A DNA stretch of 64,000 nucleotides from the NCBI GenBank assembly GCA_002314945.1, contig DCHV01000072.1:355-64354 (forward strand), written 5' to 3'. The position numbers and the translations under genes were made by a program. Positions 10,801 through 16,824 of this stretch are shown here, piece after piece. Under the pieces are notes generated by a model that saw nothing but the letters and a program-made list of their open reading frames with translations, made no database searches and was not told the DNA's origin. The stretch's first letter is position 1. Each line of letters begins with the position of its first letter. The stretch is from Prevotellaceae bacterium UBA1743. GTDB lineage: Bacteria > Bacteroidota > Bacteroidia > Bacteroidales > Bacteroidaceae.

Positions 10801-11726
10801 ACACCAATGTGACGGCATGGGGTAGTACGGTGAAGGGTGACCTCTACGGAGGAGGCCGTGGTACGGATGCCGTAAGTGCCGACGTAGGTACTACAACGGT
10901 TGCTGGTAATGCTACGACCAATGTCTATGGCGGTAGCTATGGTGGCATCTTCGGTGGTGGTAATATCAAGAGTGACATCTTCGGAACTGCCAAACTCTTT
11001 ATCGACGAAAAAGCATGTACTGCCACTGATGCCACGAAGTGTGACTTCTCCGCCGGTGAAGTATATGGCGCAGGTAACAAGGCAAAGATCTCCGGTACAA
11101 TAGATTTCAGCTTAGGCTGTATCCATGGCAAGATTGATGAAATATATGGTGGTGCCAAGGAAGCTGACATCGACAACGATGTGGTGCTGAATATCACGAG
11201 CGGTAAGTTCGGAAGTGTATTCGGTGGCAACAATTTGGGCGGTACGATAACGGGAACTATTACCGTGAATGTACAACATACCGGCTGTGAACCAATCGAG
11301 ATAGAGAATCTCTTCGGTGGTGGTAACCTGGCTGACTATACCGTACCTACTTCGTCAACCGACAAGAACTTCCCGAGAATCAATATCAAGACGTGCGGTC
11401 TATCTTCACCCGATTGGGTGAATGATGGTAAAAATCAATTCCACTGCCTGAAGATCGGTACTATCTACGGAGCAGGAAAGGGTGAAAACGGTAATGACAA
11501 GGGTAAGGTGACAGGTAACCCGACCATCAACGTGAATGCAGGCGAAATCGGCACTATCTTCGGTGGTGGTAACACGGCTGACGTAGATGGCGACACGTAC
11601 GTAAATGTGATAGACAAAGACAAGACGGACGAACAGGATATCTACATTACTGGCAATGTCTATGGCGGTGGTAGTGCTGCCAACGTGACAGGCAACACGC
11701 ATGTACAAATAGGTGAGCCAAAATAA
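4803..11726 (+). CDS. Giant secreted repeat protein with chitobiase-like, Big_2 and YGGG repeats
   Basis: The 2307-residue protein has an N-terminal signal peptide: a basic start, a hydrophobic VVLLLSLLAVV core and a cut near VWG/TN. Residues ~400-620 have InlB-like strands (FKGWSS, FEGWSE), a Big_2 segment follows (NTAVATVDETTGEV), then three chitobiase/HexA C-terminal-like domains marked by YYTTDGSEPT or YYTTDGSTPT. From about residue 1350 to the end run about 25 glycine-rich repeats of the form (V/I)(Y/F)GGGN, alternating with short beta strands, as in a right-handed beta-helix. The protein stops inside this repeat (VQIGEPK) with no sorting tail, which is odd for a type IX cargo. It may be a C-terminally truncated relative of the upstream gene. 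An adhesin or glycan-binding role is inference. Confidence 0.85.
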   Translation: MKYSKKMNKISSSLKRVVLLLSLLAVVGEVWGTNYIFKSGDYYMGVSGGSLVGKTTFDLTCIWTSCNGQGEEQNAGTSTSNLCAFYALEGSKRYYLDYESDTNHKLITSSSAYKKFYLDGSTFKFIGLTAATIYYVTWNDSRWEGRTNSGKGKHPSITTESARGTTQTATRSYEIKTFSLTPTAVTFSELNQSQTFTASATAEKTERPSYYQITLDGTNYYINASNQARYTSAPSSSSSTTGVSYTWTLPTLNSYTSNSSSGNTATMKYSTGNYTGSDVSGEVSLKVYCTDNTGTYKTTTATVTVKSLPTFYYLPSASVNITGKNLTAATDPSTQGSIQGTTSGQTSATTTVKYTATVPSDKSNLYKFGYWSTSEDGTSLSTDNPYNYSATITSKDSGSPTTVSLWANFKPLSRLKVISKPTGFGYVSSVGDSPYSGTDFTSTEDVTTRDDGKSHTMYMYARPKQSTTSSGTLDQYRFKGWSSTGSLTNIDGGTTAMGQTVTVGSPEYKEFYAMFVAFYKFQITAIPVSNGSANSTAGGTVNATFTEGQTHTTDNADVETSTDATKGTKMAIFTATAKTADGYQFEGWSETANGDIKYKDNPYKPTLENSSTGTTLSYPLYARFVKMDPPESISIGNDRVEDLATGTITIPYTVTPDNAYTLKNIKYKSSNTAVATVDETTGEVKFVGVGETNITATAYKQDGTSPACSATIKLTIKSKMPNPEVDVTADPDNLDQAKVTITAGEYSPAGTKIYYTTDGSEPTASSTEYTDPFYIQNGTTVKAIAPGINANWMTSDIISKIYSKQKTARVQIDVNGNEVTFNSSSEPNVTYYYTTDGTTPTNTHGTAWTRTNPVVPIKPENDVDIKVIALKTGLGPSDVATQHFNRVQIPTPEIQIAGDRVWFLCGEPGVTFYYTTDGSTPTTSSTKWNGDEITNIADNSTIKVYAVKKGYQDSKPAEKKKLPANVVYLDFASGNDSNDGKTATTAKKTFAGAYAVLGFGPNAKYLRANWAKNGLTTLSGHTCFDGTTDEDFNNTVDNNIIYLVGDVSATNLTNLFNKTGTASSETILMSSVLSSGFFKPATISGRYATKGSASDGRPVVGLSASDNHILNEDTRFEYVEFEGSSSGTNETQFLLAYYDLEMGKCITNKGFLSTKKFSTYHHGYAQGVTNTAHILFYGGHQNDSRFTSGTKELQFDDYLPHPDGYKITIRSGYFSTISPGGKQWNSNINGVMGSPNTPVKCTITVDVDRYWNDQHKSGVLRDQSSIGDPDCDVAVLIAGTHEGSIYGDVDIIVKSGRVDRVVNGTFGAHNQITGYPCDSYFGRANILIDPREPSTDEAASYPTKDDLVVIRELYGGGLGRYKSTSGTAEAATNFYGKSTVTINGGTFSSAIYASGAGGCNGIGDDAHHTVDKYIPYGGNTSAPTYGDYTAWKAAGTKTVVKCMNSDGNREDIDLAKTSTKIEIHGGKFGSSTDPIDGIFGGGYGYVDKELIADGVPAHTQAGSIFAAAGELASSVTIDGHTEIYGNVYGAGRGTNYYVEKGKSGYTALALISGNTELTIGGHVKVHGSVFGAGEGISTLENMARLYGDSKVTIQDYAHIEGGVYGGGQDGSMDGNLELHLLGDAKIGTDEKRANVHGGGYGSTTTVGGNVDVHLGDSQSDEPFIYGDIYGGSALGKVNTSASNTTKVTLESATVYGSVYGGGLGDATTAADVNGKVQVRVNAGSVKKTSVLGSGGVYGCNNVNGTPKSTVEVDVYGTDPIPADASYALYAVYGGGNQSAYTGTPIVRIHKCDNSIEYVYGGGNAAPVAGTDVTIYGGDIIGNVFGGGNGSSEGWPSGTENPGANVTTNGTKVKIYGGKILSVFGGSNTKGLITGGTSVVVNGQDENGKYLNLCSMDVDDIYGAGNNAPMTGDTKVEILNVTGTVGNVFGGGKGATAVVTGNSDVIIGDWDKDHNAYVAGNVYGGGDKAQLTGTAKVTLNDCASIIDGDVYGGGNESLVGHTNVTAWGSTVKGDLYGGGRGTDAVSADVGTTTVAGNATTNVYGGSYGGIFGGGNIKSDIFGTAKLFIDEKACTATDATKCDFSAGEVYGAGNKAKISGTIDFSLGCIHGKIDEIYGGAKEADIDNDVVLNITSGKFGSVFGGNNLGGTITGTITVNVQHTGCEPIEIENLFGGGNLADYTVPTSSTDKNFPRINIKTCGLSSPDWVNDGKNQFHCLKIGTIYGAGKGENGNDKGKVTGNPTINVNAGEIGTIFGGGNTADVDGDTYVNVIDKDKTDEQDIYITGNVYGGGSAANVTGNTHVQIGEPK

Positions 11727-11766
11727 AATCGAAGTCATCCATTGATGATTCGGCTTCTGCTTATAG

Positions 11767-11809
11767 AATCCTAATTCTCCATCGAGGGAATTAGGATTTT
11801 TCTTTTTTT
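11767..11809 (+). terminator. Intrinsic terminator after the giant-protein genes
   Basis: The 11-bp arms AATCCTAATTC (11767-11777) and GAATTAGGATT (11788-11798) are perfectly complementary around a 10-nt loop, and a T-rich run continues to 11809. It lies 41 bases after the stop of the 2307-residue gene and just upstream of the next promoter. Confidence 0.9.
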
Positions 11810-11810
11810 C

Positions 11811-11841
11811 TTGCTCAACTGAAAGCATTTTCCTACCTTTG
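11811..11841 (+). promoter_or_regulatory. Bacteroidetes-type promoter for the AAA/DUF4143 gene
   Basis: TTG at 11811-11813 and TACCTTTG at 11834-11841 are 20 bases apart, matching the primary-sigma consensus TTG-N19/21-TAnnTTTG. The ATG follows 41 bases after the -7 box. Confidence 0.8.
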
Positions 11842-11882
11842 CATCGATATTTTAATAGAAATACGCAAAAAAATCGAAGCAA

Positions 11883-13151
11883 ATGGGTTTTTCTCGTGAT
11901 TATTACCTTCAGCAACTGAAGAATCGGATGCATAATGGTATGATAAAAGTAGTGACTGGTATTCGTCGTTGTGGCAAATCATATCTTCTGTTTCATATCT
12001 TTGCCGACTATCTTCGTCATGAAGGAGTAGATGAAGCTCACATCATACAGATAGATTTGGAGGATCGCCGTAATCGCAAATTGCGTAATCCAGATGAACT
12101 ACTCACATACATTGACAGTCAACTGAAGGATAATGCGATGCACTATATCTTGATAGATGAGATACAGATGGTCAGCGAGTTTGAAGATGTGCTGAATAGT
12201 TATCTAAAGGTGAAGAATGCCGATTTGTATGTCACTGGCTCCAATTCTCATCTCCTCTCCACCGATGTCATTACAGAGTTCCGCGGTAGAGGGGATGAAG
12301 TGCGAGTCCATCCATTGACATTTTCAGAAATGCAACCTTATTTTGCAGGAAAAACAGAAAATGAAGCACTACGCGAATATATGCTCTATGGAGGTTTACC
12401 TCACTTGGCAGAGTTACCGACGAATGAGCAAAAGGAACAGTACTTGAAAACTCTGATGCGAGAAACCTACTTGCGTGACATCAAGGAGAGGTACAAGGTG
12501 ATGAATGATGATGATCTTGTAGAATTGGTTGACATACTGTCTTCGTCTGTCGGTGGGCTCGTCAGTATAAAGAAACTCGAAGACACATTCCGTACCGTAA
12601 AAAAAAGTACGCTGAGTGCTGACACAATCAAACGTTACATAGACCTGTTACAAGATTCTTTTGTCCTGGAGAAAGCCGTCCGATATGACATCAAAGGACG
12701 AAAGTATATAGACACTCCAGCCAAGTACTATTTTGAGGACTTAGGACTAAGGAATGCGCGTATCAATTTTCGTCAGAATGAACAGACCCATCTCATGGAA
12801 AACATGATTTATAACGAGCTACGTTTCAGAGGCTATTCGGTTGATGTAGGACAGGTAGTATTGAACACTAAAGATGCCGAGGGTAAATCATGCCGCAAAG
12901 TGCTTGAAGTCGATTTCGTTTGCAACAAGGGTTACGAACGCTACTATATACAATCAGCATTCGTCTTGCCTGATCAGGAAAAGATAAGACAAGAGCAACA
13001 GTCTCTGTTGTACATCAAGGACGGGTTCCAGAAAGTGATCATCGTGGCAGGACTGACTCCGTCTCATCGTAATGAAGAGGGCGTGCTGTTTCTCAACTTG
13101 TGGGATTTCCTAATGCAGAACATACCCTTAGTAAATACGCACTCAATCTAA
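11883..13151 (+). CDS. AAA-14/DUF4143 family ATPase
   Basis: The 422-residue protein has a Walker A motif TGIRRCGKS (residues 25-33), a Walker B motif ILIDEIQ (~89-95) and a sensor-like VTGSNSHLLS. The second half matches DUF4143: MLYGGLPHL, then a winged-helix region and a C-terminal nuclease-like fold with EVDFVCNKG. These ATPases are common, often multicopy, in Bacteroidales. Their role is unproven and they are sometimes linked to defence or mobile DNA. The start directly follows a consensus promoter. It is monocistronic, since the next gene has its own promoter. Confidence 0.9.
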   Translation: MGFSRDYYLQQLKNRMHNGMIKVVTGIRRCGKSYLLFHIFADYLRHEGVDEAHIIQIDLEDRRNRKLRNPDELLTYIDSQLKDNAMHYILIDEIQMVSEFEDVLNSYLKVKNADLYVTGSNSHLLSTDVITEFRGRGDEVRVHPLTFSEMQPYFAGKTENEALREYMLYGGLPHLAELPTNEQKEQYLKTLMRETYLRDIKERYKVMNDDDLVELVDILSSSVGGLVSIKKLEDTFRTVKKSTLSADTIKRYIDLLQDSFVLEKAVRYDIKGRKYIDTPAKYYFEDLGLRNARINFRQNEQTHLMENMIYNELRFRGYSVDVGQVVLNTKDAEGKSCRKVLEVDFVCNKGYERYYIQSAFVLPDQEKIRQEQQSLLYIKDGFQKVIIVAGLTPSHRNEEGVLFLNLWDFLMQNIPLVNTHSI

Positions 13152-13189
13152 GTGTACCTCCGAAAGAAGATAGTCTGCTTTCCCTAAAT

Positions 13190-13220
13190 TTGGTGGATAA
13201 AAAAAATGTATTTAACTTTG
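13190..13220 (+). promoter_or_regulatory. Bacteroidetes-type promoter for the decayed AAA-ATPase gene
   Basis: TTG at 13190-13192 is followed after 20 bases by TAACTTTG at 13213-13220. The ATG is at 13248. The initiation sequence TTTGCATCGA is identical to that in the promoter of the preceding ATPase gene. Confidence 0.75.
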
Positions 13221-13247
13221 CATCGAGATCAAGATAAATAAGGGTAT

Positions 13248-14839
13248 ATGGGCAAACTACAGAAACTACCAATCGGCATACAGAATTTTGAGCACCTTCG
13301 CAAGGATGGATATGTCTATGTGGATAAGACAGAACTTATCTATCGGTTGGCGACAGAGAATAAGTACTATTTCCTCTCGCGCCCCCGTCGTTTCGGTAAG
13401 TCCCTGTTTATCTCTACGCTCCTTGCTTATTACGAAGGGAAGAAGGAACTTTTCGACGGCACTATCGGTCAGCGGTTGGCTATCGCTGACAAGGAGGATG
13501 TGAAGTGGGAGGCACATCCTGTGTTGCACCTCGATCTGAATACAAACAAATATGACAGGACCAGGAGGTCGCTGCACAAACGTCTTGAATGAAATGCCTT
13601 GCAAAATGGGAGATCCCTTTATGGGAAGAATCGCAGACCGAGATTGATTTCGGCAGGCGTTTTCGAAGAGTGTGATAGAAGCGTGCCTACCAGAAAACAG
13701 GTCAGCGTGTCGTCATCCTTGTTGACGAATACGACAAACCGATGTTGCAGGCCTTGGAAGACCAACCCTTGCAGAAAGAGTTCCGCGATACGCTAAAGGG
13801 ATTCTATGGAGCCATCAAGAGCATGGATGGATGTATCGAGTTTGCTCTGCTGACAGGAGTCACGAAGTTTGGAAAGGTGAGTGTGTTCAGCGACCTGAAC
13901 AACCTCATCGACCTCTCCATGGAACGTGCCTTCTACAATGTGTGCGGCATCACTGAGCAGGAACTGCTCTCTGTCTTTGATTGCTACATTGATGCCTTGG
14001 CAGAAGCAAACGATATGACCAAGGAGGAATGTGTGACACGTCTGCGTGAACGCTATGACGGGTATCACTTCCATCAGAAACGGCACCTGGCGATGTATAA
14101 TCCCTACAGCGTGCTGAATACATTCAGGACCAACGAATTCGGCAGTTACTGGTTTGAAACAGGCACACCGTCCTATTTAGTGGCTTTGCTCCAGCGTTTT
14201 GACACGAACCTCGAGGATATGTCCCACAACATCACCTCGGATGATGTACTCAACTGCATAGACACCCGCTTCACAAGTGCCATCCCTGTGATTTATCAGA
14301 GTGGTTACCTTACCATCAAGGACTATGACAAGGAGTTCCAGACATACACCTTGGGATTCCCCAACGAGGAGGTGGAAGAAGGATTCGTGAAATATCTGAT
14401 GCCTCACTACACCTCGGTGAAGTCCGATCAATCTGTCTTCAACATCCAGCAGTTTGTACGTGACGTGCGAGCAGGCAATACCGATGCCTTCGTGAAACGT
14501 CTTCGCTCGCTCTTTGCCGATACCCCGTATGAATTAGTAAAGAATCTCGAGAATCACTATCAGAATGTCATCTGGATTGTAGCCAAACTCATGGGCTTCT
14601 TTGTGAAAGCCGAGTATCACACTTCAGAAGGACGCATCGACCTCGTACTACAGACACCTAAGTTCTGCTATGTCATGGAGTTCAAACTGGATGGCACAGC
14701 CGAGGAAGCACTCCAGCAGATCAAGGACAAGTCCTACACGCTCCCCTTCGAGATGGATGGCCAACAGATTATCCGCATCGGCATGAACTTCTCCTCCGAG
14801 ACGCGGAACATCGAACGCTATGTAGTGGAAACGCTATAA
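13248..14839 (+). pseudogene. AAA-ATPase-like/PD-(D/E)XK nuclease family protein, inactivated
   Basis: The N-terminal part (13248-13592) has PIGIQNFEHLR, VDKTELIY and a Walker A-like RPRRFGKS. It ends at TGA 13590-13592, where relatives would probably have Trp (TGG). The alignment then moves to another frame near 13607, a one-base loss, and gives WEIPLWEESQTEIDFGRRF. That frame meets two adjacent stops, TGA-TAG at 13673-13678. It continues with VVILVDEYDKP (Walker B) and an intact second half (13742-14839) ending in the DUF1703-type nuclease motif RIDLVLQ...YVMEFKLDG. There are at least three lesions. The promoter is intact and decay is confined to about 90 bp, which suggests recent loss. A sequencing error is less likely but possible. 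The family is often multicopy and of unknown function. Confidence 0.85.
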
Positions 14840-15009
14840 CACGATGCAATCCGAGATATTTGACGTGTCACCCGTAAAACTCTGTGTGGGAAACATTTAT
14901 TGATTTCTTTGATCAAATTACTTCCATTGGTTCCTTTCTTACGGTCTTTTCGGATCGCTTGTAAACACATGTGTTCTGTCTTCTATCATAAAACAAAAAC
15001 ACGTGTGCA

Positions 15010-15395
15010 AAGACCTGCGGTCTTGACGTCAGGCAGCAGTCGGCTGTCTTGATGAGCACACAGCTCATCATCCAGCCTCCAGCCACCTGACTATGTCTCT
15101 GACGGAGTCAGATTCATTGCACACTGAAAAACCCCTCGCTCTGCTCGGCAAAATACAACCAGGTTCTTATGTTCGCTAACGCTCAGCCGAACCTGAAAAA
15201 CCATAGTTACAACTCAGCCAGGCGAAGCTGTATTTAGCGAGGAACGAGCGTTTGTATTTTGCCTGGCAACTGTCTGCAGACCGAAGGGATGCGTCATGGA
15301 GGTTGTGATGGCTTCTGATGCTTGCATCAAAGAAGGCATATCGACCGAAATGACATGGATGCCAACGGCATCAGACAGATTGACAAGGGGTTTTT
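15010..15395. repeat. Cluster of short hairpins in nested inverted repeats
   Basis: At least seven perfect short palindromes lie close together: AAGACC/GGTCTT (15010-15024), TGATGAGC/GCTCATCA (15050-15070), TCTGAC/GTCAGA (15098-15112), CAGGTTC/GAACCTG (15160-15195), GCCAGGC/GCCTGGC (15217-15267), TGATGC/GCATCA (15316-15329) and GATGCC/GGCATC (15358-15372). Longer-range pairs surround some of them: GGCAAAATACAA (15147-15158) with TTGTATTTTGCC (15252-15263), and AAAAACCCCT (15127-15136) with AGGGGTTTTT (15386-15395). It may be a structured RNA, a REP-like cluster or the remains of a mobile element. The function is unknown. Confidence 0.65.
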
Positions 15396-15459
15396 GAGCG
15401 ACAGCGACTGTATTTGTTAAATATCTCATCTTCCACACACTTATTACAAGGATCTGTAT

Positions 15460-15642
15460 TTAGCCTGCATTATTCATACTACTTCCTACTACAAGAGCCA
15501 ACTGACAGCACCTCAGCCTAATGCTCGCTCTTCCTCTTTGAAGGTAGGGGTTACTACGTTCTGCATCGTCATCGCTGCGCTTAGGCTGATGCACAACCAT
15601 TTAGCTCTTTCGTAACGGAATAGTATGAATAATGCAGGTTAG
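15460..15642. mobile_element. MITE-like element with 18-bp terminal inverted repeats and TTAG duplication
   Basis: CCTGCATTATTCATACTA (15464-15481) and its exact reverse complement (15621-15638) bound a 175-bp element. Each end is flanked by TTAG (15460-15463 and 15639-15642), which looks like a 4-bp target-site duplication. A nested pair CAGCCTAA/TTAGGCTG lies inside. There is no open frame of transposase size, so it would need a transposase in trans. Perfect long repeats plus a direct duplication favour transposition over a chance hairpin. The mobilising IS family cannot be named from this window. Confidence 0.7.
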
Positions 15643-15709
15643 AGCTATAAATGTGATTTCGCCTAATCGGAAAAATCATTACAAAATAGGTCAAAAACAG
15701 CAGAAAAGC

Positions 15710-15753
15710 ATTACGAAGGGATTACGAAGGGATAGCGAAGGGATTACGAAGCA
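15710..15753. repeat. 11-bp direct repeat, four units
   Basis: Four tandem 11-bp units follow ATTACGAAGGG: two exact copies, one ATAGCGAAGGG and a final ATTACGAAGCA. It lies in the gene-free region. Its role is unknown. Confidence 0.8.
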
Positions 15754-15876
15754 TCAATAAAAAATCAGAATTCCTGACAGTTCTTTTTGGCGAATCCTAA
15801 AAATGTATATTGAAAAAAGTTTTTTGCAGTTTAACCCCACTTTCGACCTATCATACTTATAATCAAATATATAACA

Positions 15877-16003
15877 TTCACTTTAATTCCACTTTATTTC
15901 CACTTTAATTCCACTTTATCCTCACTCCATCCGTATTCTGTTTCCCAGATTATCCAAAAACGGCAAAAGTGAGGTTAAGGTGAGGTTAAGGTGGGGATAA
16001 AAA
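15877..16003. repeat. Two complementary 11-bp repeat arrays forming a long imperfect hairpin
   Basis: The left array has four units of TYCACTTTAWT/C (15877-15920) followed by CCTCAC. The right array has three units: GTGAGGTTAAG twice (15969-15990) and GTGGGGATAAA. Read as RNA, the arrays pair over about 30 positions with G-U wobbles and few mismatches. The loop (15926-15968) contains a further CCGT/ACGG pair. The array ends about 115 bases beyond the 3' end of the minus-strand HD gene. Confidence 0.75.
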
Positions 16004-16118
16004 AGTTAATTCCACTATGTTAATGAATTATGTATCAGGAATATGTAAGAGAAAAGTGAGATTAAACAAAAAATAGACAAAAATTCTGTTTTATCAATAT
16101 TCCCACCCAAACCAAGGT

Positions 16119-16727
16119 TTATAATTTCGAAATGGCATCAACCATCCGCTCTGGGATTCGGAAACGGATGTCATCTGCTTCCACATGGATGGCCTGGAGG
16201 AAGGCAGGCATTTCGTCCTTGTACACCTTCAACATACGACGGTTGGAATCATCTGTCCCCTGTGCTGAATAAGTAGTGTTGGCCAGGCGATCGCACATTT
16301 TGCAAAAAGGGGCGTAGGGCGTCTGACGAATACCTGAGAAATACTTCTCCCCTGCCCTCTCGGCACGGGTCCTCCCCTTGTCGTTCGTCAAGGCATAGAC
16401 TATTTCTGCTGCCATGAATGCTTGTTCGGGCGTCAAACCGAGGCGAATGGCCTCTTTCTTCATATCGTTGTAACTGAAACGGGCATCCTCGATACTGTCG
16501 TGAAACCAAGCGCCCATGAGAAGAGGGAGAATATCTTCCTCCTGGTCACACACCTCGTGTCCAAATTCGCGTGCTGCCTCGGCCACCATATCCAGATGAT
16601 AGGCGTATGGTTTGTCCCCATCATAATACTGATTTACACTCGAATGCAACTGATGTGCTGCATGACGGATTGATTCCAGCAGTTCGGTATGAGTGAGGAT
16701 AAATCGTTCGAATCTCGCTTTTTCCAT
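16119..16727 (-). CDS. HD-domain phosphohydrolase-like protein
   Basis: The 202-residue cytosolic protein has the metal-binding HD pattern: His44 in YAYHLDMV, His76-Asp77 in GAWFHDSIEDARFS and a downstream Asp in KMCDRLANT. This arrangement resembles the hydrolase domain of RelA/SpoT-type (p)ppGpp hydrolases and small alarmone hydrolases. There is no synthetase or regulatory domain, so a small nucleotide hydrolase is likely, with the substrate unproven. It is divergent from the TonB receptor gene and shares a palindromic control region with it. Start ATG 16727 gives a normal N-terminus. Confidence 0.85.
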   Translation of the reverse strand: MEKARFERFILTHTELLESIRHAAHQLHSSVNQYYDGDKPYAYHLDMVAEAAREFGHEVCDQEEDILPLLMGAWFHDSIEDARFSYNDMKKEAIRLGLTPEQAFMAAEIVYALTNDKGRTRAERAGEKYFSGIRQTPYAPFCKMCDRLANTTYSAQGTDDSNRRMLKVYKDEMPAFLQAIHVEADDIRFRIPERMVDAISKL

Positions 16728-16749
16728 TTGATTTCTGTATTCAATTCTA

Positions 16750-16808
16750 CAAAATTACAACATAATCGAGAATCGTGAGTAATATTCTCGACAATTTTTG
16801 TACTTTTG
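16750..16808. promoter_or_regulatory. Divergent promoters with shared palindromic operator candidate
   Basis: A minus-strand -7 box TAATTTTG (plus 16750-16757) serves the HD gene and a plus-strand -7 box TACTTTTG (16801-16808) serves the TonB receptor gene. The palindrome TCGAGAAT-N10-ATTCTCGA (16766-16773 and 16784-16791) is centred at about 16778, where the -33 element of both promoters should be. Neither promoter has a TTG there. This suggests a regulator-controlled pair. The regulator is unknown. Confidence 0.6.
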
Positions 16809-16824
16809 CACGACAAAATAGAAA

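Larger units (their letters stand above)
14840..16118. other. Gene-free structured intergenic region
   Basis: These 1279 bases hold no convincing gene: the only open frames are short and cross hairpins. They do hold several structural elements annotated separately: a hairpin cluster, a MITE-like element, an 11-bp direct repeat and a long imperfect hairpin of 11-bp repeats. There is also a 12-bp palindrome AACACATGTGTT at 14973-14984. No tRNA or rRNA signature was seen. Confidence 0.7.

Noticed and set aside
15214..15438. 74-codon minus-strand frame in the structured region
   Set aside because: It runs through the hairpins and has no promoter or domain, so it is likely chance.
15877..16003. 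Possible CRISPR array
   Set aside because: The units are 11 bp and contiguous, with no spacers and no cas genes nearby.
14840..16118. Hidden tRNA or rRNA fragment in the gene-free region
   Set aside because: No T-loop, acceptor pairing or rRNA-like conserved sequence was seen.
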